DNA from: JAJRAN01 sp963827135
Lineage (GTDB): Archaea > Thermoplasmatota > Thermoplasmata > Methanomassiliicoccales > UBA472
Direction: 5' to 3'
DNA: 64,000 bases
NCBI GenBank assembly: GCA_963827135.1
Contig: CAWGZX010000004.1
Coordinates: forward strand, 186,001 to 250,000
Of this stretch, positions 15,749-23,501 are shown in pieces (positions within the stretch are counted from its first letter, which is position 1; each line of letters starts with the position of its first letter). A program made the translations under genes and the position numbers. The notes under the pieces are model-generated. The model made no database searches. It had not been told where the DNA came from and saw nothing but the letters and a program-made list of their open reading frames with translations.

Positions 15749-17079
15749 CAGGCCACCTCGCTCCTAACCTTCTTTGCCTCCTTACCGACTGCCTTGAATG
15801 GTGCCTTGAACTCCGGTATGTCACCGAAGACGTCCCTCACCAGAGAGGATGTTGCCTCAGGCGAGAACATCTGGGTTCCGGCGTCAACAGCGCAGCCAGC
15901 AGCGATCACAGGTATGACCGTGCCCTTCGCGTGCTTCGTCACGACGTGGTTGCCGTGGAATAGTCCAGGCCCGCCACCGCCGTAGATCGAGTGGCTGAAG
16001 AAGGACATACCAACAGAGGTACCCATGGCGCGGCCATAGTCAGTACCAGGCAGGGCGGTCTCGTGCTCCACCAAGTCGTTGTAGTACAGGATGGTGGATG
16101 GCACACCTTGGGATGCCCTAGCGGCACCGCAGTTGACCATTATTGCGGCCAACATTCCGGTCGCGACATAAGCATTCCATAGCGGCATGTCGCTGGTGGT
16201 GTACACCTTATATCCAGATGGTAGCTTCTCCTTCACCTTGATGACCTTGTCCTCGATCGCACGGCCGACCATGCTCTCTACGACGGTACCGACCGTCCCG
16301 GTCTTGCCGTTCTCTTTTACTAGCTCATAGGTCATGTTGTTCGCGTTCAATCCCTGGAAGGCCAGAGCCAACAGGTGTCCGCGCTCGAACGGGCCGATCG
16401 CATCGCCCATTTCGAAGGCGGCGGTCTGCTCGAAGATGCTGGACAGCGCAGCGGCGACCATGGCGTTCTTGCCCGAAAGGGCCACGATATGGTTCGCCAT
16501 GATGTTCCTCAACGCATAACCAGCACCCTCGTTGTTCTGCGGAACCTCGAGGATGGACTTCAGGTTGGATCCGAGGAAGTTCAGGGTCTGTGGGTACCTG
16601 CCCCAGACAGCGGCCTTCACCATGTTGGCCTTGTGGATTGGGACATCGTATAAGTCGATGATCGCCTGGGTCATCGCGGCCGCGGCGGCGGTGAAGCCAG
16701 TGGTATATTCAATACCGGCATCCAGCCTCTGCGACGGGACCATAATGATCATCCTCTTCCCTTCCATAATTACCCTTACTTCGGTGTCATCGTCCTTGGA
16801 GACCCTTAGGATGTCCTTGACGGCCTTTGCCACCTTTTCGGCATCCTTAACCACCGGCGCGTCGATTTCCTTGCCCTTGATATAACCGCCACCGACTCGT
16901 CCAGTCTTGAGACCCTTCTCAATGCCGGGCATGTCGACGGCGATCGTCCTCTTAGCAAGGCTAGCAATGCGCATGATGGCTGGATTCTTCAAAGGACTTA
17001 TCGCTTCTAGAGGCAGGCCCTTCTCAATGAGCTTGCCCCTGTCGTCGTACAAGTCTATCTTGTCCTTATATTTCGCCAT
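15748..17079 (-). CDS. mcrB: Methyl-coenzyme M reductase beta subunit, first gene of mcr operon
   Basis: The 443-residue protein begins MAKYKDKIDLYDDRGKLIEK. Active-site channel residues lie in FFSHSIYGGGGPGLFHGNHV (about 365-384), the conserved McrB block contacting F430 and CoB. It has normal family length and no anomalies. A strong ribosome site, AGGAGG, precedes the ATG by 7 bases. The mRNA leader is about 110 nt if the TATA box at 17211-17220 is used, unusually long in this window, leaving room for leader-level control. Operon order is B-D-G-A-DUF2098. Confidence 0.97.
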   Translation of the reverse strand: MAKYKDKIDLYDDRGKLIEKGLPLEAISPLKNPAIMRIASLAKRTIAVDMPGIEKGLKTGRVGGGYIKGKEIDAPVVKDAEKVAKAVKDILRVSKDDDTEVRVIMEGKRMIIMVPSQRLDAGIEYTTGFTAAAAAMTQAIIDLYDVPIHKANMVKAAVWGRYPQTLNFLGSNLKSILEVPQNNEGAGYALRNIMANHIVALSGKNAMVAAALSSIFEQTAAFEMGDAIGPFERGHLLALAFQGLNANNMTYELVKENGKTGTVGTVVESMVGRAIEDKVIKVKEKLPSGYKVYTTSDMPLWNAYVATGMLAAIMVNCGAARASQGVPSTILYYNDLVEHETALPGTDYGRAMGTSVGMSFFSHSIYGGGGPGLFHGNHVVTKHAKGTVIPVIAAGCAVDAGTQMFSPEATSSLVRDVFGDIPEFKAPFKAVGKEAKKVRSEVA

Positions 17080-17210
17080 TCTTTGCCTCCTATTCGTTTA
17101 GAAAAACGCGATTGTCGCCTCAAGGTCGCAAGCCATTACAACATCCCCCATCCCTGCTTCCTTTCGGTGAAAATCGGTTCCCCTTGCTCGGACTCTAAAC
17201 GGAAAATTCC

Positions 17211-17220
17211 CATATATACC
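17211..17220 (-). promoter_or_regulatory. TATA box of mcrBDGA
   Basis: The minus strand reads GGTATATATG, about 135 bases upstream of mcrB. A 19-bp perfect palindrome sits 7 bases further upstream. The predicted transcript start is near 17190, giving a leader of about 110 nt. Confidence 0.5.
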
Positions 17221-17226
17221 TGCTGT

Positions 17227-17245
17227 TGGATGGTTGAACCATCCA
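17227..17245. promoter_or_regulatory. Perfect 19-bp palindrome at the mcr promoter
   Basis: TGGATGGTTGAACCATCCA is a perfect palindrome (9-base arms around one G), immediately upstream of the mcr TATA box, where an activator or competitor of TFB would bind. It shares GGATG half-sites with 9767-9787 and 33879-33893. A second palindrome, GGATATATATCC, lies at 17290-17301 in the same intergenic region. Confidence 0.6.
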
Positions 17246-17328
17246 TCAATAAACGATTGATTACACTTTATTCACACCAGTTAACAATCGGATATATATC
17301 CAAATTATGAAATTTATTAAAATTTAAC

Positions 17329-17354
17329 CCGTTAAATGCCCTTCCGTTTAACGG
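17329..17354 (-). terminator. Hairpin plus T-rich tract after tfuA
   Basis: CCGTTAAA (17329-17336) and TTTAACGG (17347-17354) form an 8-bp stem with a 10-base loop. On the minus strand it follows the tfuA stop by about 15 bases and is followed by TTAAATTTTAATAAATTT. The position suits termination of the Lrp-ycaO-tfuA unit before the mcr promoter. Confidence 0.5.
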
Positions 17355-17368
17355 TCTTAAAATTGGAT

Positions 17369-18061
17369 TTAAGGCCGTTTATCCTTACCCCTTTTTTTGT
17401 TGATTTCCTCGATATTCTTGGCAATCTTTATCACATAGCGAAGTACTTCCTCTGCGTCCTTCATCTTGATGTCGACGTAATCATCCCGCGAGAATTTTTC
17501 GAACTTTGATAATGTCTTCGGTTCCAAGGTGGTCCTGGCGAAATCGATCATCATTTCCTTGGTTCGTTTTGGATAGTAAATAGACTTCATTTTCGCAAGC
17601 AGGAAGTTGGAGTTCTCAGCGCTGATTATGCCTCTTGCCGCTGCCTTCTCCAGGTTGTGTCTCATGTTAACAAGTGGCTCAGACAAAGCTTCAAGGGTTT
17701 CGGGATTGAAGATGAGCGCGACCTCGTCGTCGCCGTCGATCCTCTTGCTTGCGTAAAGCTCGTAAACCTCCCCGATGCCGGTCATGCCCATGCTATCGAG
17801 CTCCGAGGCACGGAGCGCCCCCATGCTGCCTCCTCCTACCACACCCACACCTCTCTTTATTTGCTCCAGTATCTCTCGGTGGCCGACGGCTGATTCGCTC
17901 TGGAAGACCCCATCGATTATGGCTACGACGCGAGTCGAGCTCGGTAACGATGGCAGGTCACCTCTCCTCACCGGGGGAAGGAGGATGCAATCATTTCCGA
18001 CGATGCGCTTAGCTTGCTCATGCGAAAGGCTGGGCCCTAGGAAAGCCACGCAGGACGACAT
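17369..18061 (-). CDS. tfuA: TfuA-related McrA-glycine thioamidation protein
   Basis: The 230-residue TfuA-domain protein has FLGPSLSHEQAKRI near the N-terminus, VVAIIDGVFQSESAVGHREI (about 45-64) and GGGSMGALRASELDSMGMTG (about 76-95). Known for the family: with YcaO it installs thioglycine in McrA, probably by delivering sulfur or supporting the YcaO reaction. It abuts the ycaO stop, so both are cotranslated. The C-terminus is Lys-rich. Its place directly upstream of mcrBDGA fits the role. Confidence 0.9.
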   Translation of the reverse strand: MSSCVAFLGPSLSHEQAKRIVGNDCILLPPVRRGDLPSLPSSTRVVAIIDGVFQSESAVGHREILEQIKRGVGVVGGGSMGALRASELDSMGMTGIGEVYELYASKRIDGDDEVALIFNPETLEALSEPLVNMRHNLEKAAARGIISAENSNFLLAKMKSIYYPKRTKEMMIDFARTTLEPKTLSKFEKFSRDDYVDIKMKDAEEVLRYVIKIAKNIEEINKKRGKDKRP

Positions 18062-19264
18062 TCAGCCTCCTGCGTTGAGCCTCTTTCCCGCCCGTTCCTC
18101 GTCCATAGCGTGAACCTCCATCCCAGGTACGATGACTCGAACCACTGGAATGCCCAGCTCCTTTCGGGTCAGATCGACCGCCACCGCTCTCTTGAAGCCC
18201 CGATTCCGCAAGCGACCGAGCACCACCATTAGGTCCTCGTAAAGATCGGGCGTATCGTATCCTTTGACGGAGGAGAGCTCCTCCCTCCTCTCCGAATGAC
18301 CGAACCACATCGAGTTCAGACGCTTCATCCTTTCGTAGCCGAGCTGCCTTGCCGGTCCGCCCCGGGTGGTGTCCTCACGTGCCCCGTGGATCTGAGTGAG
18401 GCGGCTCTGCGCCACCTCCGTCAAAGCCCTGATCATGGTGATCCTGGGGCTGAGGTGAGTGCCCATCCCAAGGCAGAGGAGGGCTGGATCTTGAAGGCGG
18501 ACGTCGTCGGCCGCGGCGGCGAAGGTGGGCAGTCCAATATCGCTGGTGAGGTCCTTGAGGTGGACCTCTATGCCTTGTGAGGTGAATCTCTGCAGCATGG
18601 ATTGGATGAGCGCATCGTCAGCCGGTGGTTCGATGTCCGCCACCGTCCTTCGCCTGGCGTCGCAGATAGACCAGGCGTCGCGCTCCACGACCTCGCAGAG
18701 TGCGTGCACGACCGCCTCCTCCATGGTGTTTCCGGACGCGAGCCCGTTGGTATTCGTCCTGAAAAGCTGCAGGTCGAGGCGCGATGCGTAAGGATGGAAG
18801 ACAGCGCTTGCAGGCACCATCAGCTCCTCCTTCTCCATGAGGTCGAATCCCCGGACCCAGCCGATCGCCTGCTCCATGACGAGAGATCGAGCTTGAGCTG
18901 GCAGGATGAGGGAGCGTGGGTCGACGGCGTTCTCCGAGGACATCATGTCCTCCAAGCCCTTGCGGACTATCCCGTCCCCCCGCACCTCGCCGCTGTATCT
19001 CTCCAAGGCCTCCATGATCGCCGAGACCTTGGCCTGCTCGACCGATGCGCCTTTTCCGTTGTAAACGGTGATGGCCCCGCTCTCAGCGCTCGGCCTTATG
19101 CTGGAGAAGACTGGTATTCCGACCCGGTCCAGGCCGGTGATGTCCGCCACCCGGGTCACCCCAGCCACCTGGCACAGTGGCTCGATGCGCCGAAGCGTCG
19201 TCAAGGGATCGACGGTTCGCTGACCGTCCGCGGTGTACGTCTTGAGGGCGTGGCCAAGCTCCAT
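18062..19264 (-). CDS. ycaO: YcaO-related McrA-glycine thioamidation protein
   Basis: The 400-residue YcaO-domain protein catalyses ATP-dependent backbone thioamidation; the substrate is inferred to be the McrA glycine. ATP- and Mg-binding segments are visible: VSAIMEALERYSGE (about 80-93), AVVHALCEVVERDAWS (about 184-199) and ITMIRALTEVAQSRLTQIHG (about 275-294). It pairs with tfuA downstream. The Lrp-type regulator ends 48 bases upstream and is on the same strand. Length fits archaeal McrA-type YcaO. Confidence 0.93.
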   Translation of the reverse strand: MELGHALKTYTADGQRTVDPLTTLRRIEPLCQVAGVTRVADITGLDRVGIPVFSSIRPSAESGAITVYNGKGASVEQAKVSAIMEALERYSGEVRGDGIVRKGLEDMMSSENAVDPRSLILPAQARSLVMEQAIGWVRGFDLMEKEELMVPASAVFHPYASRLDLQLFRTNTNGLASGNTMEEAVVHALCEVVERDAWSICDARRRTVADIEPPADDALIQSMLQRFTSQGIEVHLKDLTSDIGLPTFAAAADDVRLQDPALLCLGMGTHLSPRITMIRALTEVAQSRLTQIHGAREDTTRGGPARQLGYERMKRLNSMWFGHSERREELSSVKGYDTPDLYEDLMVVLGRLRNRGFKRAVAVDLTRKELGIPVVRVIVPGMEVHAMDEERAGKRLNAGG

Positions 19265-19312
19265 ACACGACCCTGAAGGAGGGGCTCGGTAATAAACCTG
19301 ATTTCGCTTGGT

Positions 19313-19786
19313 TCAATGAGCGTTGGGCGGGGACAGGGTGAGAAGGTCCAGCTCGGCGTTGGGGTTGAGGGGTATCTTCTCTATGAGGATGTCCACCTCC
19401 ACATTCTGGATGTTCGGCACCTTGAGTATGCGATTCTGGATGAGGTCGTAGAGCGAGTCCACGCTCTTAGCGTATATCTCGCAAAGGAGGCTATGGTCGC
19501 CGAAGACCTTATGGACGTATTCAATCTCCTCGAACTGCCTCAGCTCTTCGATGACCGAGCTGACCGCAGGACCTACGACCTCCAGCCCGACCATCGCCCT
19601 CATCAAGCCGAGCCTGGTGGAGCTGGTGAGGATGGTGTAGCCGGAGATATACCCTTCATGTTCCAGCTTGGAGATCCTTCGGCTCACGGTGGCCTTTGAG
19701 ACCCCTAGCTTGAGCGCGATGTTGGCCAAGCTTTCGCGCGAGTCCTGCCTAAGCATCTTCAGAATATTGAGATCTGTAAGGTCCAT
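19313..19786 (-). CDS. Lrp/AsnC family transcriptional regulator
   Basis: The 157-residue protein has an N-terminal helix-turn-helix (about 5-50: LNILKMLRQDSRESLANIAL, then GVSKATVSRRISKLEHEGYI) and a C-terminal RAM/AsnC ligand-binding domain (about 65-145, GLEVVGPAVSSVIEELRQFE). Lrp proteins form dimers or octamers and sense amino acids or other small ligands. It lies upstream of ycaO-tfuA on the same strand and may be cotranscribed. Target genes cannot be read from sequence. Confidence 0.88.
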   Translation of the reverse strand: MDLTDLNILKMLRQDSRESLANIALKLGVSKATVSRRISKLEHEGYISGYTILTSSTRLGLMRAMVGLEVVGPAVSSVIEELRQFEEIEYVHKVFGDHSLLCEIYAKSVDSLYDLIQNRILKVPNIQNVEVDILIEKIPLNPNAELDLLTLSPPNAH

Positions 19787-19934
19787 ATTGTGCCTCCGTC
19801 CCCTTACATCGTTACAGGATATTCTCCATTAAGTAGCTTTCTTCTCACGAACGGGAGAATACATGTAACATTCGTTGCGAGTTGATAGAATAAGAGAAAA
19901 GGAAAATGTTTCAGGATCGACTTCGAGAACGATC

Positions 19935-20639
19935 TCAGCCCTTCTGTCTGGACTTCGGGATCGGACCCTGGGACATGGTCTTGAGGGCCTTCACGGTCTC
20001 GGCCAGCCTCACCCTGGGTATGCCGACAAGCATCTCCTCGGGCTTGATATCGCTCGTCTTGCGACACCCAAAGCATCCCAGGGACATGTTCATGTTCCCG
20101 GTCTTCATCGGGACTACGGTAGAGTCGGCGCAGGTCGCCTGGACAGAGGCCATTTCGACCGTTACCCTGCCACCATTGCTGAAGGTGCTCGCCGCAGGGA
20201 CCAGCCAGAAAACCTGCTCTGGCATTCCGACTACGACCACAACGTCAGGATCTATGGTTGCCTTGCTCAACGGGGCTAGCGCAGTCGCCTCATTGGAGAG
20301 CGGCTCGAGCTGGGGCCTGACCGCGATGGTTTTTGAGGCCGCTTCCGCGCTCTCGTACATTCCCATGTTATGATGGAACTCCCCCGCCTTCACCTTCTCC
20401 GGGAGCGGGACGATCCCTAACGAGCTCCCGCCCACTGGGCATGCCTGCTTGTCCGCGGGCACCGTGAGCATCTCTCCCTTCCTTGCCCTCATTATCGCCT
20501 GGCAATGCCTGATCGGGGTCTCGGGGACCTTGTATCCTTCGGGAAGGGGCTTGCCCTTCTTGATCAAGGTGATGGCCACGGGCTCGGTCTGCAGGCCAAG
20601 TGATTCCATGAATACCTTTGACATCTCGGCGTTATCCAT
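19935..20639 (-). CDS. DUF169 family protein
   Basis: The 234-residue soluble protein has the DUF169 pattern: an N-terminal LGLQTEPVAITLIKKG, HCQAIMRARKGEMLTVPADK with CPVGGSSLG near residue 67, and C-terminal SLGCFGCRKTSDIKPEEMLV (CxxC near residue 190). DUF169 genes often neighbour corrinoid and methyltransferase genes, but the function is unknown. The many Cys residues suggest metal or cluster binding (inference). The gene is divergent from mtrA-mtrH. Confidence 0.82.
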   Translation of the reverse strand: MDNAEMSKVFMESLGLQTEPVAITLIKKGKPLPEGYKVPETPIRHCQAIMRARKGEMLTVPADKQACPVGGSSLGIVPLPEKVKAGEFHHNMGMYESAEAASKTIAVRPQLEPLSNEATALAPLSKATIDPDVVVVVGMPEQVFWLVPAASTFSNGGRVTVEMASVQATCADSTVVPMKTGNMNMSLGCFGCRKTSDIKPEEMLVGIPRVRLAETVKALKTMSQGPIPKSRQKG

Positions 20640-20941
20640 GAGGTTCTAACCCTCCTGCCCTTGGAAGAACCGAGCATTTACTTATACGTTCGTTTGCATC
20701 GAATGACTATTCCGAATGCTGGCCTTTTTACTGATTGTTAGGCCTTCGGCCTTTTTTCCAAGTCCCATACTTGAATTTTCGCTCGCGGACCGAGCAGGCT
20801 CAGGGGTCGACCCATTCTAAAGACAATGTACGCACACAATGTACGCACAACCGAGCGAATTGAGTCGTTAGGAAAACGTCTTATCTCTTTGATGCAGGTA
20901 GAGTGCTGCGCGGGCTCATCGAGCTCTCCGGAAGGAATCAT
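20640..20941. promoter_or_regulatory. Intergenic region DUF169 / mtrA: hairpin and 13-bp tandem repeat
   Basis: No gene is seen in these 302 bases. They contain a compact plus-strand terminator-like hairpin (AGGCC-TTC-GGCCT at 20740-20752, then six T), and a perfect 13-bp tandem duplication, ACAATGTACGCAC, at 20823-20835 and 20836-20848, about 95 bases upstream of mtrA. The hairpin is odd because no plus-strand gene lies before it; it may end a small RNA. The tandem repeat could be an operator. Confidence 0.4.
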
Positions 20942-21712
20942 ATGCAATTGGAAGAGGATTGGCCGATCATCCCTGGCGATTACGTCCTAGGCAACCCAGA
21001 AAGCCCGGTCGCGGTCATGATCATCGGCCGAGGGCAGGTGGAGGTACCCCCTGACCGCTATTGCGTCATGGGCACGGTGAAGACTGAGAACATGGGTCTG
21101 GAGAAGGTGATCCTCAACGTGGTGAGCAACCCGCGCATTAGGTTCCTTGTCATTTGCGGGAAGGAGGAGTTCGGGCATTTCCCCGCTGACGCGGCCATCC
21201 ACATCTGGAAGAATGGGATCGACGAAAGGAAGCGCATCATCGGGCCCAGGTCCGCCATCCCTTACATCTGCAACATCGGAAGGGAAGCGGTGGAGCGCTT
21301 CCGAGCACAGGTCGAGGTGGTGGACCTCGTGCACCCGAAGGATTCCGAGGAGATCGTGGCTTACGATCCCATGTACATGTTCGAGCCTGAGAGGAGGGAG
21401 GAGCTGTTGGCCACCATCAAGAGTTGCGAGGCCAGGGATCCTGGAAGGTTCGGGGCTGATCCCTTGATCATCAAGCCCCCTGGACTTATGATCGAGGCCA
21501 GGAAGGCCATTAAGTCCATCGACAAGCTCGCCCTGGAGTTCACCAACCAGATGCTGCGGCTTCCGAGCGAGAAGCTCTCCACCGAGGCCTCGCTCATCTC
21601 CGTCTCCGAAGAGATGGGCATCGTCGTGGACCCGACCGATGGCCTGGTGTTCGAGGTCGTTTCGGTGGAGTTCGCCGGGAAGTTGAAATCGTATTACAGA
21701 GGAGGGAACTAG
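20942..21712 (+). CDS. mtrA: MtrA-like soluble corrinoid protein
   Basis: From ATG 20942 the product is 256 residues (MQLEEDWPIIPGDYVLGNPE). It keeps the MtrA core: TENMGLEKVILNVVSNPRIR and, at about His79, EEFGHFPADAAIHIWKNGID, the His being the lower-axial ligand to cobalt in known MtrA. The C-terminal transmembrane helix of Mtr-complex MtrA is absent; the protein ends VEFAGKLKSYYRGGN, so it should be cytoplasmic. Only mtrH follows (1-base gap); no other mtr genes are nearby. It is inferred to be part of a standalone methyl-transfer module rather than the Na+-pumping complex. The stop is TAG. Confidence 0.88.
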   Translation: MQLEEDWPIIPGDYVLGNPESPVAVMIIGRGQVEVPPDRYCVMGTVKTENMGLEKVILNVVSNPRIRFLVICGKEEFGHFPADAAIHIWKNGIDERKRIIGPRSAIPYICNIGREAVERFRAQVEVVDLVHPKDSEEIVAYDPMYMFEPERREELLATIKSCEARDPGRFGADPLIIKPPGLMIEARKAIKSIDKLALEFTNQMLRLPSEKLSTEASLISVSEEMGIVVDPTDGLVFEVVSVEFAGKLKSYYRGGN

Positions 21713-21713
21713 G

Positions 21714-22604
21714 ATGTTGAAATTCACTAACAAGCAAGCTGTCTTCAGGATAGCGGGGGTTGACTTCGGCGGGCAGCCAGGAAAGCGCAGGACCGTCATG
21801 GTTGGCTCGATGTTCTATCCAAGGCACAGCGTGGTCGAGGACCGGGTCGAGGGAAAGGTCAAGTCGGGGGCGGTGGAGCGATTGGTAGGCGACATGGCCC
21901 GCGCCTCGGACGAGACCGGTTGCCCGACAGCGCTCATGGTCTTCGCGGAGACGGAGCGATGCATGCGCAGCCACCTGGAGAAGGTCGCGGACGCCTTCAA
22001 AGGACCTCTGTTCATCGACTCGCCTAGCGCTGAGGTGCGCATCGCCGGCCTCACCAAGGCGAAGGAGATGGGGATCCAGGAAAGGGTAATCTACAACACC
22101 ATCAACGCCGGGGTGGCCGAGAAGGAGCTTCAGGCCCTCCGGGACAACGGGTTCCGGTCGGCGGTCCTGCTGGCCTTCAACCCGGGCGACATCCAGGCCA
22201 AGGGCAAGATATACCTATTGGAGAATGGGGGCGGCATCCTTCCCCAGGGCATGGTGGAGCTGGCGCAATCATATGGCATCGACAGGCCATTGCTGGACAT
22301 GGCGGTCATGGCCTCCGAGCAAGGCGCTGGGTCGGCCCTCCGCGGCATCATGATAGCCAAGGCCAAATGGGGGCTGCCCTGCGGCTGCGCCATGCACAAC
22401 GCAGTGGAATCGTATCCGCCTCTGGCCAAGCTCCAGGGCGAGGACAGGAAGCTGTTCCGTTACGTGGACGTTGCCGCCTCGACCATGCCCGTTATGGCCG
22501 GCGCGGACTACGTCATGTACGGCCCGATAGAGTTCGCCCGGCGCACCTTCCACGCGGTGGCCTTCGCCGATCAGCTCATGGCCCAGGCGGCATCCGAGCT
22601 GTAG
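21714..22604 (+). CDS. mtrH: MtrH-like methyltransferase
   Basis: The 296-residue protein begins MLKFTNKQAVFRIAGVDFGG and is full length for MtrH, a TIM-barrel that transfers methyl between a tetrahydro(methano)pterin or tetrahydrofolate carrier and a corrinoid. Visible blocks: QPGKRRTVMVGSMFYPRHSV, GPLFIDSPSAEVRI, RVIYNTINAG and KAKWGLPCGCAMHNAVE. GGAGGG lies 8 bases before the ATG. With the soluble MtrA it forms a two-gene unit convergent with metallohydrolase-ramA. The actual methyl donor is unknown. Confidence 0.88.
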   Translation: MLKFTNKQAVFRIAGVDFGGQPGKRRTVMVGSMFYPRHSVVEDRVEGKVKSGAVERLVGDMARASDETGCPTALMVFAETERCMRSHLEKVADAFKGPLFIDSPSAEVRIAGLTKAKEMGIQERVIYNTINAGVAEKELQALRDNGFRSAVLLAFNPGDIQAKGKIYLLENGGGILPQGMVELAQSYGIDRPLLDMAVMASEQGAGSALRGIMIAKAKWGLPCGCAMHNAVESYPPLAKLQGEDRKLFRYVDVAASTMPVMAGADYVMYGPIEFARRTFHAVAFADQLMAQAASEL

Positions 22605-22638
22605 TCGGCATCATCTGCAAAGCAGTTCGACCGAGCGC

Positions 22639-23500
22639 TTAGAGCTCTATCTCGCTCCCGGCTGGCATGAGCTCGAAGCCGACGAAACGGTCAGAGATGT
22701 TCTTCATGGCCTCGAAGCCGGTGCAGTGGAGGGGGGCGATGCGGTCCACTCCCAGGTTCTTCAGATGGTCCATGGTCTTGCGGATCCGGTCCTGGGAGCC
22801 GCCCCCGAGATGGAATCCACCGATGAGCATGAGGATCTTGGAGCCCGTGGCCTTCTTGGCCTGAGTCACGATGTTGACGATGCCAGGATGGGAGCACCCT
22901 GTGATGACGATTATGCCCCTCTTCTGCACCAGGTACATGGCCTGCTCATCCACCACGGTGTCCTCCAGCATCCTGCCTCCTCCTCCTCGCGCAGGAAGTT
23001 GAGCGTCGGCTCGAAATCGGTGACGCGGGGCACCTCGCCCGAGGTCCTTACCCCCGGCACGATCTCGATGGGTGCGGAGTTGAAGCTCATCTTGGCTTTG
23101 GCCAGGGCTTCTGTGACCTGAGCCGAGGCCGAGATGTCCACCTTGGACTCCCCGCCGGTGAGGAGAGACGCTTCCCCACGAAGGTCTTGGGGTGCGTGTG
23201 GATGGGTACACCGGCATCTATGAATGGCAGCAGCCCGCCCACATGGTCGTAGTGGCCGTGGGAGACGAAGACGGCGCTGAACTCCTTCGGCTCGACCCCG
23301 ACCACCCTGAGGTTGTTGAGCAATGCCTCCTGAGAGGCTCCGGCGTCGAAGAGCACCTTCTGGCCGGCGTCGGTCTCCACCATGACCGAGAAGCCCTGCT
23401 CGGCCATGAAGTGCCTGGTCGGCGAGTCCAGGCGCTTCACCAAACGGGATTGTACATAGGGCGTCCCGCACATGTTGTCGACCAAGGTGATGACGCGCAT
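22639..23500 (-). CDS. MBL-fold metallohydrolase, frameshifted as read
   Basis: The gene reads in three frames. 23500 to about 23175 encodes MRVITLVDNMCGTPYVQSRL and the metal motif SHGHYDHVGG; about 23175 to 22985 encodes EASLLTGGESKVDISASAQV; about 22985 to 22639 encodes GGRMLEDTVVDEQAMYLVQK, ITGCSHPGIVNIVTQ and the C-terminal FHLGGG and PLHCTG blocks. The first junction is a G-run short by one base; the second is in a GAG repeat. Joined, it is about 286 residues of COG1237-type hydrolase. Its ATG lies just after the ramA stop, so it is coupled to ramA. All catalytic motifs survive, which favours assembly error over decay. Substrate unknown. Confidence 0.72.
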
Positions 23501-23501
23501 C

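Noticed and set aside
20942..22604. Complete membrane Mtr complex operon
   Set aside because: Only mtrA- and mtrH-like genes are present, and MtrA lacks its membrane helix.
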